A stretch of 64,000 nucleotides of DNA from assembly GCA_963970005.1 (NCBI GenBank), contig CAXAMN010021940.1, positions 668,526 to 732,525 of the forward strand, written 5' to 3'. Below, piece after piece: positions 1 through 10,511 of this stretch. Both the position numbers and the translations under genes were made by a program. Numbering within the stretch: the stretch's first letter is position 1; each line of letters opens with the position of its first letter. The notes beneath the pieces were generated by a model. That model ran no database searches. It had not been told where the DNA came from and saw nothing but the letters and a program-made list of their open reading frames with translations. The DNA is from Durusdinium trenchii (lineage: Eukaryota > Sar > Dinophyceae > Suessiales > Symbiodiniaceae).

Positions 1-3000
1 ATGCCTGAATCGCATCAGCGAGCTTGACCGAATGTCCGGGAACACATCCATAGAAATCTGCCCATCTAGAAGATTCAAAGGACGCTGGTGAATTGCCCAA
101 GTCCTGAAAGAAAGCTGCTTCCCAATTCTGATTCTTCACTTTGTTTCCTAGCAATACTCCTCTTCCCTTAAATTTTCGTCTCTCATCACTCATTGGCAAC
201 TGGTAGTTCTTTTCCACAATGATGCCATGGACCCTTGCAAAGTGCACGACCTGCTTCAGAGTGAGCGCTTCTTGTTTTACGTCGTGATACTCCCGAATCA
301 CAGAGAAGTCGAACACTCCTTGCTCATGAAGTCCCAACCATTCTTTTCTCATTGAGGCTTTGGCCTTGGGATTCTTCAGCATTTCTGCTCGACTAACAGG
401 TCTGGAGACTGCTGCATTGAACAGGTTCCGATAAGCACTCATCGGGTTCGTTGTGTCGGCATATGTGTATCTTTCTCGATGTTTGGAGATCGAGTTGATG
501 CAGGGCATTGACGGAAATGACAAGTGATGATCTTTCAAGTTCTTTGTGAAATCTTCGGTTGTGCATCTATTGGATTCCGTTGGCATTGCATATGCTACTG
601 CCATATCATTGAGGATTTCTCCACTGTTGACATCAATGATATTGAGTGGATCCCAAGTAGCACGTGGGCCGAACCCATTCTCCACACTCGTCCATTCCTC
701 CCATTCGACTAAGTAATCGTCGTCGCTTGGGAGTTCTGTGGAAAGTGTAGATGCCGAAGATGGACTATAGCCCCCCATGTCATCGTCATCGGTGATCAGC
801 GTCCGATCTTTCTTCAGATCGATGAAGATGTTGGGCGATACGTCCTTAGGATCATCATCCTTGTCCTCCTTCTTTTTCTTCCTTTTGTCCTTGCTGGATC
901 CCGCACCTTTACTCTCTCTCTCTTTCATCTTTTCTTTCTCGAGAGCTTCTTTCTTCTCAGCGATAGCTCTATCAGATAGAGACAACGCTTTCCATTCTTC
1001 TGGAGTATATTTTGATCTTGGTCTCGGTGATGACCTGAAGAACCTTCTTCCGTCTGATCCAACCTTATATGGATTCCCTTTTCTGTCCAGTTTCACGGTC
1101 TCACCATCATCATTCAAGTAGATGATACCATCACTTGCCTTTCCCACGGACATGTGTTCCATTGAAGGATCTCCAACTGGCGGGTGATCTTCCCTGCCGG
1201 TCGAAGGTGGTACCTTCGCCTTGGCAGGTTTGGACAATATTTTGGAGTGACCGCCATCAGGTTTTGGATCATCATCACCACCGGGATCATTTCGTTCTTC
1301 ATCATCTGCTTCATGATCTTCAATGGCGTCTTCGTCGTCCTCATCCCTAATCTCCCTTTCCGCAAGCTCCTCAAAATCCATACTGCGCTCACTTGGTTCG
1401 TAATCTCCATAGTCAACCATTCGACTAGGATCTCCGACCTCTGGCTCTCCATCTCTCCTGTCACGGATCTTCATGCCTTCCAACGTGTTGTTGATCTTCT
1501 CATATCCTTCCTTCAACGGGAATTCGATGGGAGCGAGGAATACCAGGGTCTCCGTGAGCTGTGGTGTGAGTAGCTTTCTGATAGGACGATTGGCATCAAA
1601 TGCAAGGCTTTGATGTGCAAAAGTTTCAAGACTCCACACTCTATATTGTCTCGACCAGTTCATCCCGGGCTTGATCTCATATCCGGCGAAAATACCTGGG
1701 ATTCCCTTGGGATCAAACTTGTGCTTCTGCTCAATCCTTCCTTGACTGCTCGGCATGAAGAAGACCTTTGCACCAAAGGGGATCTTCTCTCCATGGAACT
1801 CTTTTCCATGTAGCTTGTACCAAGGGCTCACTCCGTCCTCTCCTTCCTCAATGTTCAAAAGATGGCTGACGCATTCTACTGCACAGCTCCAGAAACATGG
1901 TGGTAATCCCGCTTCCAAGAGGCAAGTTGCGGTTGTCATCATAATGACCTGATTGTTCCTCTCCGCCAGAGAATTGTTCTGAGGATGATTCGGTAGAGAA
2001 TGATCGAATGGGATCTTCAGCTGCTTCATAGCCGTCTCAAACTCTGGGGCTTTGTCGGCATAAGCAATCTTGATCTTCTTCAATCCTTTGAAGTGGTTTA
2101 TTGCATTGACCACGTCCTTGGCAAACCTTTCTTTCGACGGATAGGCCCATATGACGCCTGTGTACCTGTCACGAATGACGAAGATCTCTCGATCAGTACT
2201 GATCCCTTGATCAAGGATGTTCCTCGTATCGACAAAATCAAAGGTAACCAGATCCCCAAAAGCTTTGAGCTTTCTCTTGAACGCTCCTCGATGCGTCTTG
2301 AAGTGTTTCATCTTTGCTCTGATGCATGACTCACAGTAGGGATTCTTGTAACGGTGTGTGAGTAGATGTTCGATTTTCCTGGCATCTGCTTTCAGAGTTC
2401 CTCTTCTCACCATTCTGCTTGCACCGTCAACAATATCCACCTCGATGTCATCTGCATCATCATCGTCAGCTTCTGGTTCACTGTCTCCGGCGACATCTGA
2501 TCCTACCTCATCTTCTTCTCCAGGAGATGCCTTGAACTTCTTATTCCTCTTTCGTCTTTTGACTTTTGGAGGCTCAATCACAGGGAGGTCGTCATCATCA
2601 CACATGACGCCTTGAGGATCCACATCACAGTTGATGAAAGCCGATTGGTAATCAGCTTCACCTTCTCCCAGGGTGAACCTTGCGATCATCTCCGCCCTTA
2701 CATCGTCGGTGGGGTTACAGAAGTCACTGCCCTTGACAATATATGGGATGTTTCCCTCTACTTCTAACATGATTTTCTTGTAGTTCGGGGAAACCATGTA
2801 CGGGTTGCCGCAGGCTGGCCATATGAATGTGTAACCTTCCTCCATGCATTTCTTTCCAACAGACAGTACTGAAGGAGACTCATCTAAGACGAATGGGGAG
2901 TAGGTAGAGTCAAATTCGTCGAAATGAATGTCGGCGACTCCCTTTGTGGATGTCACTCCATTTGCGGTATAGAATGACATTGATTGGTCGCTTTCTCTCA

Positions 3001-3661
3001 CTTCCAGACCTAATTTCTTGGCTCTGCCTTTCGATATCAAATCATACCCACATCCTGTGTCCATGATGAACTTTGTTCTTGACCCTTTGGCTGGAATAGA
3101 CAATGTCTTTGTGTCTGCATGATCTTTCTTTCCCTCGCATACATGAGGAATGACTTTATGATGGAAAACTAGGCCGTCATCTTCGTCAAAAGACATAGTG
3201 ACCGCTAGGTCACCCTTTGGTCCAACTGGTATTCGGACCCTCTTGATCTCAGTGTAGGGGACCATCAATATGCCTCTTGCCTCTGCGACCTTTTCTTCAA
3301 ATCTGATTTGTTCTTTCCTCGTGTAGCAGGTGAGCTCTTTCTCATCGTATCGTTTGATGTCTGGACGTAGAGGTTTCCTTTCTACTACCTTCCATTTGTT
3401 CCTGACTGAGTAGATCGCTTCGTTCAACATGATCTCACAAGTCTCTTCATCAAAGGATACTTTTGCACCTCCTTCTCTTGCCTTGGCGGATGCAGCAATC
3501 CCTTCATCTTCGGATTCGTCCATGAAGAGTTCACCGTCAATGGCTGGGGCTCCAGGCTTCGCCTTAGGCTTCGGTTTGGGTTTTTGCCTTGGGCTTTGGC
3601 CTATCGTCTCCTGAGTCAGCTGGTGCAGATATCCCTTTCTTAGGAGAGGCTTTTGGGTCAT
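1..3661 (-). CDS. pol: copia Pol: protease, integrase, start of reverse transcriptase (partial)
   Basis: This frame is open from at least 3661 to base 1 and is +1 relative to gag. It could be entered by +1 frameshifting in the roughly 100-base overlap, or by starting at the ATG at 3661. The protease has a D-T-G triad with its Asp at 3061. The integrase has an H/C-C zinc-binding region (YCESC near 2338-2324), then catalytic Asp at 2239, Asp at 2056 and Glu at 1963 (motif SLAERNN). The D-to-E gap is only 30 residues, shorter than the usual 35. An acidic, low-complexity linker follows (about 1500-700). The N-terminal reverse transcriptase block then begins, with motifs IVEKNYQLP, KFKGRGVLLGN and PGHSVKLADAIQA at the window edge. 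The YxDD box is not reached. The gene is cut by the window, not broken. Confidence 0.85.
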   Translation of the reverse strand, partial: MTQKPLLRKGYLHQLTQETIGQSPRQKPKPKPKAKPGAPAIDGELFMDESEDEGIAASAKAREGGAKVSFDEETCEIMLNEAIYSVRNKWKVVERKPLRPDIKRYDEKELTCYTRKEQIRFEEKVAEARGILMVPYTEIKRVRIPVGPKGDLAVTMSFDEDDGLVFHHKVIPHVCEGKKDHADTKTLSIPAKGSRTKFIMDTGCGYDLISKGRAKKLGLEVRESDQSMSFYTANGVTSTKGVADIHFDEFDSTYSPFVLDESPSVLSVGKKCMEEGYTFIWPACGNPYMVSPNYKKIMLEVEGNIPYIVKGSDFCNPTDDVRAEMIARFTLGEGEADYQSAFINCDVDPQGVMCDDDDLPVIEPPKVKRRKRNKKFKASPGEEDEVGSDVAGDSEPEADDDDADDIEVDIVDGASRMVRRGTLKADARKIEHLLTHRYKNPYCESCIRAKMKHFKTHRGAFKRKLKAFGDLVTFDFVDTRNILDQGISTDREIFVIRDRYTGVIWAYPSKERFAKDVVNAINHFKGLKKIKIAYADKAPEFETAMKQLKIPFDHSLPNHPQNNSLAERNNQVIMMTTATCLLEAGLPPCFWSCAVECVSHLLNIEEGEDGVSPWYKLHGKEFHGEKIPFGAKVFFMPSSQGRIEQKHKFDPKGIPGIFAGYEIKPGMNWSRQYRVWSLETFAHQSLAFDANRPIRKLLTPQLTETLVFLAPIEFPLKEGYEKINNTLEGMKIRDRRDGEPEVGDPSRMVDYGDYEPSERSMDFEELAEREIRDEDDEDAIEDHEADDEERNDPGGDDDPKPDGGHSKILSKPAKAKVPPSTGREDHPPVGDPSMEHMSVGKASDGIIYLNDDGETVKLDRKGNPYKVGSDGRRFFRSSPRPRSKYTPEEWKALSLSDRAIAEKKEALEKEKMKERESKGAGSSKDKRKKKKEDKDDDPKDVSPNIFIDLKKDRTLITDDDDMGGYSPSSASTLSTELPSDDDYLVEWEEWTSVENGFGPRATWDPLNIIDVNSGEILNDMAVAYAMPTESNRCTTEDFTKNLKDHHLSFPSMPCINSISKHRERYTYADTTNPMSAYRNLFNAAVSRPVSRAEMLKNPKAKASMRKEWLGLHEQGVFDFSVIREYHDVKQEALTLKQVVHFARVHGIIVEKNYQLPMSDERRKFKGRGVLLGNKVKNQNWEAAFFQDLGNSPASFESSRWADFYGCVPGHSVKLADAIQA

Positions 3662-6500
3662 GGTAGAACTTGCAATCCTTCCCTTTGTCACAAGTTCCTC
3701 GAATCCACATCCAACATACTGGCTTGTCATTCTTTCCGACAGAAGATCCTCTGGATGGTGATCTGGGTTTCTTGTGACTGAATGGGCAATCTTTCCCCAT
3801 AGTGCAGTTACCTTTCACGAAGTATTTGCATGGTATCTTCTTCTTGTCTGTACTCGGACTTCGGCTGCGATCCTTTCCATCACCTTTACCTTTCCCCTTT
3901 CCCTTTTTGTTCTTGTCTTCAGGATGCTTCTTGGGATTGGGTTTCGGCTTCACTGCAGCAGCGTCTTCTGAGACAACCTGTTCTTGTTGCCCTTTTGGTT
4001 TCTTCTTCGGATCAGCTGGTGCAGCTTTCAGTTTTGGAGCAGGTCCGCCTGGTTTGAGATTCTGAAAGATATTGGCCACATTCTTCACTGCCTTCTCCTT
4101 TTCCAGGATCATCCTGTCTTCAGTTTGCCGTTCGATGTGCCTTCTGATCATATCACGTAGATGTTTGTATGTCTTCTTGGCATCATCGTCGTTCATGCTG
4201 TTGTAGGCGCTGATGTCGTATGCCATGAGGTTTGAGTTCCTGATCTTTCTCCATAGGAGATCCCGAAGAGTTTCGTCGCTCGGGACGTCAACGGGCTTCA
4301 TTCCTGCCAGAATCTCATCCCAAGTGTGGAAGAACAACGATAAGTTCTTGTCTCCTTGATATTCTAGTTGGTAGAGGTGCATTGAAGTATATAAGACTTC
4401 CACATTTGATGTTGTCTTGAAATTCATAAGGATCAGGGCTAGGACCTCTCTTCCCTTTATGAGGCTTGATGTTCTCCCTTTTGCATTGATCCTCGTCCTC
4501 AACTTCATAGCTACACCTGAACCATCATCTTTCGCATCCATGACGACCTTGGTAAGAGCTAGGCCGAGTTTGGCATCGATTGAATGGAATCTTTGGTCTC
4601 CTGAGTCGACAAACTTGTCCGGATCAGGATCGTCCATGGCTTCTTTGATCCAGTCGATCCAGGGCTCTTGATCTGAATCATTGGCCGCAATGATGATCGA
4701 TTGAATGAGATTTGCCTTCCATAGTCCAAGATCATTGATCCTGGGCCATGACGGAACGTTTATCTTTGATTCTTCCTTCCTCGATACTTTCATGATTGTA
4801 GAGGTTGCCGGTGCAAGATGAGATGAAGAGGAGGATGCTTCTGCTTCTGAAATCTTGTCCCTCAATGATTTGTTCGCCTCGGATAGCTCAATTGATTTCT
4901 CCCTTTCCTCGGCGTACTCATTGTGGGTTTCGGCATACCATTCATACATCTCATCTCGGCTCTCTGTCATTTCATTGTACCCGTCCTTGTAGTGCTTCGC
5001 CTCCTCTTTTGCGTTCCGAATCTCATCTTCCTCGGACGCGTGGGTTGGTAACCCGCGGTCTCTGGAACTAGGACGCTTGCTGTACCGAGAGACTATGGGT
5101 GCCATTCGTGCTTCTGCTTTTAATTTCGCATTTTCCATAATGACATTCTTTGTCTCCTTCTGGCTTTCCAATAGTGCATTCTCCAGTTCTCTGATCTTCT
5201 GTTGAATTTCAGCACCATCATCGCCGAACATAGGAGCTCTCATCATATTCTCTCTTTTCAGCTGTGCGTTGGCTTCGGATAGAGCGAGGTTGGCGTCTTT
5301 CAACTGTTGTCGTTCACGGATGGAACCTTCTAGGACTTCGTTGTTGAATATTTCTCCTTTTGCGATAACCTCCTTTGCGACGTTTGCTTCGTATTCATGG
5401 TGGCTCGCCTTCATTTCTGCCATTTCTTTAGCAGAGACTTCAGTCTGGCATACAAATATCTCCATCCTCATGCCCACTTCCATCTCTTCTATCTCCGCTC
5501 TCGCGTTGAGTTCAGCTCCACGTGCCATAGCTAGTTGACCTCGTAGATGATCAATAACCATAGCTTCCTGATTGCTCGGATCTTGAGATGAGTGAACACT
5601 GTGTTGAAGACGTCTTTCCCTGACCTCACTGTTCCATTGTTCTTCTCTCTGGTGTTGGATCACCTCGTGCATGTTGACATTCTCATTCTGTAGCGCAATC
5701 ATTCTAGCTTGTATCTGGTCAGCTATTCCGACGAAGGCTGTGTTCTCATCCTGAATGGCTTTTGATCTTCTATTGATCGCCAATGAAGATTCATTCTGTT
5801 CTTGGATGTGTCCAATTGCTGCTTGAAGCTCTTGGGACATTCTGTCCTTCGTTGCTTTCACAGATTCAAGCTCTGAATGTTCTTGATGAGTTTCTTGTGC
5901 AAGCTCTTGATATCTCATGTAGATATGTTCAGCTGTCGATTCCGCCAAGCGTAGCTTGTGTTCGAGCTCTTCAATTCTTATTGTCGCTCCTTCATCTTCC
6001 TGTGTCATCTCTTGTAGATGTTCCTGCATCTTCCTGTTGTAGTCAGACATTTGCCTGAACTCCACTTCAGCCTCGTGGTGTAGTCGTGAGTATCCGGCTT
6101 GGATGCATTCATATTCTTCATGAAGAAAATTGTATGCGTTTCTCGCCGGTCTCAATTCTTCACCCAGCTGAATCTCTCTTCTTTGCTCTTTTGTTCCTCT
6201 ATCATCGTCACGTCTTTTCTCTATACTCCTTCTTGGGGATCTCGCGGTAGACGTTATAGGCGATGTAGATCTTGTTGTAGCTCTCATCGATCTTCTTGGT
6301 CCTACGGGTGCAAGATCGGTCAGATTCCGAGCCGGTGGCACGGATCTTTCCGAGATTTGTGATCCAGTAGGCATAGTGATAACGTCAGCATTTGCTGATG
6401 AATCAGTACCCATTGTAGAGTCTGGTGACGAAATGGTGTTGGGACCACCAGGAGCAGCGAATGAATAGGGTTCGCTTCCATTTCCTCCTGAGCTTGACAT
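3564..6500 (-). CDS. gag: copia Gag with long coiled coil and two CCCH zinc fingers
   Basis: This is a 978-residue structural protein, unusually long for a copia Gag. Residues 1-100 are Ser/Thr/Arg-rich and probably disordered. Residues about 105-580 are Glu/Lys/Gln-rich heptad-like sequence typical of a coiled coil. Residues about 690-810 (motifs LYTSMHLYQLEYQGD and LRDLLWRKIRNS) resemble the helical capsid region of retrotransposon Gag. Two C-x7-C-x5-C-x3-H fingers lie at about residues 890-908 and 928-947, separated by an Arg/Ser-rich linker, where most copia elements carry a CCHC knuckle. They presumably bind RNA. The start is the first ATG after the leader, in context GCTCA-free sequence ending TGTCAAG on the opposite strand. 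Gag ends in GCC-TAA just where the pol frame overlaps it. Confidence 0.85.
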   Translation of the reverse strand: MSSSGGNGSEPYSFAAPGGPNTISSPDSTMGTDSSANADVITMPTGSQISERSVPPARNLTDLAPVGPRRSMRATTRSTSPITSTARSPRRSIEKRRDDDRGTKEQRREIQLGEELRPARNAYNFLHEEYECIQAGYSRLHHEAEVEFRQMSDYNRKMQEHLQEMTQEDEGATIRIEELEHKLRLAESTAEHIYMRYQELAQETHQEHSELESVKATKDRMSQELQAAIGHIQEQNESSLAINRRSKAIQDENTAFVGIADQIQARMIALQNENVNMHEVIQHQREEQWNSEVRERRLQHSVHSSQDPSNQEAMVIDHLRGQLAMARGAELNARAEIEEMEVGMRMEIFVCQTEVSAKEMAEMKASHHEYEANVAKEVIAKGEIFNNEVLEGSIRERQQLKDANLALSEANAQLKRENMMRAPMFGDDGAEIQQKIRELENALLESQKETKNVIMENAKLKAEARMAPIVSRYSKRPSSRDRGLPTHASEEDEIRNAKEEAKHYKDGYNEMTESRDEMYEWYAETHNEYAEEREKSIELSEANKSLRDKISEAEASSSSSHLAPATSTIMKVSRKEESKINVPSWPRINDLGLWKANLIQSIIIAANDSDQEPWIDWIKEAMDDPDPDKFVDSGDQRFHSIDAKLGLALTKVVMDAKDDGSGVAMKLRTRINAKGRTSSLIKGREVLALILMNFKTTSNVEVLYTSMHLYQLEYQGDKNLSLFFHTWDEILAGMKPVDVPSDETLRDLLWRKIRNSNLMAYDISAYNSMNDDDAKKTYKHLRDMIRRHIERQTEDRMILEKEKAVKNVANIFQNLKPGGPAPKLKAAPADPKKKPKGQQEQVVSEDAAAVKPKPNPKKHPEDKNKKGKGKGKGDGKDRSRSPSTDKKKIPCKYFVKGNCTMGKDCPFSHKKPRSPSRGSSVGKNDKPVCWMWIRGTCDKGKDCKFYHDPKASPKKGISAPADSGDDRPKPKAKTQTEA

Positions 6501-6692
6501 TGCAGGTTTCTGTAATGACTAGTCTTGTTCTTGGTCTCGTGTAGCTCGTACGGCTATAAAGAGCGCGTACGGCTGATAACCTGCGAGTGGATCTTAATCA
6601 GCGAAGTTTGAAGCTATCACTGACGATCCATAAGCGGCGTAGCGTCGGAACGGAAACCGCACCTTTTCTAGTCGCTTGATCCTTGAGCCAAA
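6501..6692 (-). promoter_or_regulatory. Gag 5' leader beginning with a spliced-leader remnant
   Basis: Read on the minus strand, TTTGGCTCAAG at 6692-6682 is identical to the last 11 bases of the conserved dinoflagellate spliced leader. It is followed by 181 bases of leader to the gag ATG. The leader contains the imperfect direct repeat CGTACGGCT (near 6548 and 6566 on the plus strand). The bases upstream of the remnant are the AT-rich near-palindrome at 6691-6717. An 11-base match is not proof by itself. Its position and orientation, and a longer match at the other retroelement, raise the probability. Confidence 0.5.
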
Positions 6693-9593
6693 GTACATAT
6701 GGTACATATATATGTACAAGTTGCACTGTACGTGTCGCTGCACTTCCATTCGCAAAGAAGAACAATCAAGCAACATCTAAACCATTGATGCTCAAGAATG
6801 TTCAAACAATCCAGGAAGGTGGAAGCCTGGGGGGGACTGTCCCTGTCTCGTGCAGCCCAGGAGCGGGCCCTCTTCTAGCGTGAGCCTGGACATGAAGGCC
6901 TCCAAGGCCACTCGTTCTTGGGAGTTGGACTCCAAGGCCTCGTGCAGGTTGTTGCAGGACATGTAAATGGGCACGTAGACGAAATCCGCCTGGAGATCCC
7001 AAAGAGACCAAGAGCGAAGGCAATGTTGATTCTTACTTCCAGGCCTGTCCTTTGGATTTCGTGAAGGGGGGGCCGGCAAAAGTTTTGGTTGCTGACACCT
7101 CTCCCCGCGCAATTTCTGAACAACAAATATTGTGCATCATCTTCTTGGTAAAACTAAGATGGCCTATGCCTATACAAATTGACTGAACTAAAGCTGCAAG
7201 GCCAGGAATACCAAAAGGCAACACATGTTCTCACAGTTTGTTGCACCGGCTCCCAGCCAAGAACTCCTCAACAGAATCTGAGATTCTGCCAAACATTTAC
7301 CTGCAAACCTCATGAACACCTAAGACATCATGGCCGACTTCTACCATATGAATATTTTTTCTATGTCTCTTATCTTTTCCTGCGTCAACATTCTAATTGC
7401 ATGTCCTTCATTTTTTGTGTGATTTTTTTGGAATGCTGTGACTGAGGTTCGGTACGAGAAAAAATATGAAAAACATCATAATAAGAACATGACCCAAGAA
7501 AGGAAACAAATCCTGGTCGAATCATGTGAAGTCTTGTCCGCTACTACCCTGCATGAGTACAAACCTTAGGTGCAGCACCAACTTGTTTGTTTCGGTCCTG
7601 ACCTCACTGACTTGGCTCACTCGACACTCGGCGCGGCGGAGGAACTCATGCACCCACACCTGGCGAGTGAACAGGCTGAGGGAGCTCATGGAGGATTTGG
7701 GTTCTATCAGGACGTCTCAAAAGTTCAGATGACCATCGCCATGATGGATACAGTACTTTCAGCGACTTGTCCATGTTCCCAGTCCGGCCACAAACAGGGT
7801 ATATAACTCTTTTTCTACAGTCACTCAGTGCGTCTGGCCCAAGTACGGCCGTGTGCTGGTTACCAAACTGCTAGGAGCACACCTTGCTAAGTTGTTGGGA
7901 AAGTGTTCATTAAACCCCACCAGGACCTAAAATTAACAAACAGGATAAGAAACAAGTTCTTCTTACTTTCACAGAGTAGGCCCCCAAGAAATTACTCCAC
8001 ACTTTCCAGGGTCGTGGGGTGCATATATGATTAATCTCTTCAATGATCAAGAATTGGAGGCATCACCGCGAGAGTCCGTGAGAGTGATCAAAAAGCTTAA
8101 TCCTCATCAGCTTCCTCCTCCTCCTCTTCCTGATTATCATAGTATTCTTGTTATCCTTCTTTATGAGCTGTGCGGAACCAAAAAACGCGGTGTCCGATCA
8201 CCGCTTTCTCGCCCCAACGCCTCAGTGAAGCACAAGCCCCTCTCCGCACAGGACAAGGGATTGGCCCAGAGCGACTTGAACTCGGCTGGCTCCGCCACAA
8301 AGATTTTGGGCGATCCTGGCCCACAGGGCATTGGCCCACCTGCGCGATCGCACGGCGGAGGATTGGTGGTCTGGTGACACCGTGACGAGAGGGCGACAAA
8401 AGAAGGTTGGAGGATTTCTGGATTCATCCTCTGAGAAGGTTGGGGATGTGAACATATGATCAACTGAGTGGCTTCGGAGAGGGTATATCGTGGATAGTCC
8501 ATCAACCCTGGATCCGCTTGCTATTCGCTTGTGAACGAAGGAATTCAAAACCCCAGGCAGCTGCTGCTGTGGACGCCTTGTGACGATGCGTCCCCATCTC
8601 ATTGTCTATCGACGACTTATATACATACTCGACGGTTCTCAACTCCTTTTTGAAGTTGCTCATTGTTTATACTTACAACTTTCTCATAGTCATTACCTCT
8701 TCAGAACCCTCCATTTTTTGTGCATCCCATCCACCCAAACATATCCCCTTCGCCCAGAAACTGTTCGCCTGGCTTGGCCTCTGAGAGGAACCATGTGAAG
8801 TGGGACCAAGCGGCCCGATTGGTCTGATATAACCTGCGCCAAGAATCATCCCTTGGATGAACACTGACAAAGCAAATAAATTAGAGAACAACTACATGTA
8901 AAACATAACAGGGTTGTCTAGCATCATTGCCATCTAGGATCTAGGATCATCAAAACCTGGTCCAGCTGGCCATGAACTATAGATCAAAAACTTGGGAGAG
9001 CTGTGGGAAGTCTTGGATTCGTCACCTGCCTCATTGAAGTGGCATCTTTTTCCCAAAGCTACTTCTATTTTGCAGAATTGTTGCGGAACAACGGGTTCCA
9101 TGTTTGTCCACGTGGAGGCGGCATAGGAGTAACTATGAGTAACCTGCAGCTGCAACCCCTGACAATGGCATGGAATAGCTTGGGTTCAGCTGAGAAACCA
9201 CTTGCAATCAGCTTCAGCCTCTAACTGCTCGGCCATCCTCCCCGCCACCTCGAGTCCTGCCAGTCCAGGCACACGGCTTCGCTTTGTGCGTTGAAAATTG
9301 GTCCGAAACTGAGCGAAATTGACATTCCCGAGTGGTGAACTTTGTTGGATTGTTGCAACACTGTATCATGTAATGCTGTGCCGCACCTGACAAGTTCTGA
9401 TTCTCTTTTTGAGCCAGGAGTTTGGCTGGGGAATGTTTGAGCAAACTTTACAAGCGACATATCAACTGTGATGGGACAGTTGATGGAAGAGTTCAGTACT
9501 ACATTGCTACATTGGGTATGGGATCCTTCGTTGGGCACCCATCTGTGACTGGCATCTCACTACTGCGTGGTGCACTCTGCTTGGCAACGTACC
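6693..9593. other. Non-coding stretch
   Basis: No ORF here looks like protein on either strand. Short ORFs at 7.0-7.2, 8.2-8.6 and 8.9-9.2 kb have no recognisable domain, no consistent splice context and overlap each other in several frames. The segment at 6691-6717 is a palindrome-like run of GTACATAT units that could form a hairpin. Confidence 0.4.
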
Positions 9594-10511
9594 TTATTCC
9601 TTCTGTTGCAGTCTTCTTGCCATGCGACAGTACCCTACACACTCGCGGAGCGCATAGCCAAACTGCTTGGCTTGCTTGGGTTCAGGAAGGAAAGGAGCAT
9701 CCTCCTCCGCTACATCATACCAAGAGACCCCCTTACGACCCGCACAGGGTCCAGTGCAAGAGCGCCATCCTGCACATGTGTGTGTCTGGAACCAAACGTT
9801 GAATTCTCCACTTGTTGGGTGCTTCTTCATGTGAATTTTGTTCAAAGTATACGTCCCTCCTTTCAAAGAGTACACGATATATCCACCATCACCTCTGTCT
9901 TTGTAGTACATTCCCACAGGCTCGGACCTTGTCTTTGCAAGAAGCTCCTTGGTGGTTAGGTCCTCCGGAACACTCTCAGCTGTCGGCAACTGACTGGAGC
10001 ACATCCCCTTCAAGCCAAACAATGCATGACGAGGATGGCGAGGACGTGACAAATCTGGAATCTGGACCATGATCCTGCAGCTCTGGAAAACCAACGGACT
10101 TCTCCAACAGCTCGTCCTCTGCCAAGAACAACTTCAAATCATCTGCATGAGCCCCGATGTCCTCCACAATGACACAAGCCGTGTCAAATGATATCAAGGT
10201 CTTGGATCCATTGTTGGGAATTTCCAGAGTATCAAGTCGCTCGTACAGTTGGCGAAAAATATCTGCGTGAGTGCCATTGATCTGCTCATGTATGTACACG
10301 GCGAGGCTGTGAATTGAAACCGGTGTCTCGCCAGAGGAGAATGTCTGGTGCCAACCTTTCTGCCATGGCTGCATTCCTGTGGACCACTTGTGGGCCAATG
10401 CCTTTCTGGGACGATCGAACAATCGCCACATGTCGAGCAGCTGATGTTGTGTGGCTTGGCTTCGCGCGGGTTTTCACCGGCTTCGTTTGCAAAAGCATGT
10501 TTCATGGGCAA
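9594..10511 (-). pseudogene. Unrecognised decayed coding block, possibly a transposase remnant
   Basis: Three overlapping minus-strand reading frames look like pieces of one protein. One starts near 10500 and carries Cys pairs (CSTCGDC, then PQECSHGRK). A second runs 10431-9976 and includes SIHSLAVYIHEQING, LISFDTACVIVEDIG and DDLKLFLAEDELLE. A third runs 10094-9594 and includes LTTKELLAKTRSEPVG and GGYIVYSLKGGTYTLNK. Joining them needs a frame change near 10375 and another near 10060. Neither point shows a convincing intron, so two small indels in an old mobile-element ORF are the simplest reading. The Cys/His clusters and Asp-rich SFDTAC segment loosely recall DDE-type transposases, but I do not recognise the family. 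Confidence 0.3.

Larger units (their letters stand above)
1..6692 (-). mobile_element. Ty1/copia-type LTR retrotransposon, 5' part
   Basis: Gag (3564-6500) and the following pol frame (3661 down to base 1) lie head to tail on the minus strand, in the order Gag, protease, integrase, reverse transcriptase. Integrase before reverse transcriptase is the copia order, opposite to gypsy. No stop interrupts gag or the 3.6 kb of pol seen here, so this is a young, possibly functional copy. RNase H and the 3' end lie outside the window. I could not define a 5' LTR or a primer binding site. Upstream of gag there is instead a 180-base leader and a spliced-leader remnant. Without the other end, neither LTR can be checked. 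Confidence 0.85.

Noticed and set aside
3774..6362. Several plus-strand ORFs of 65-91 codons
   Set aside because: They are shadows of the long gag frame on the opposite strand.
6560..6595. Possible tRNA primer binding site near the gag leader
   Set aside because: The resemblance to an initiator-tRNA 3' end is too short and gapped to support.
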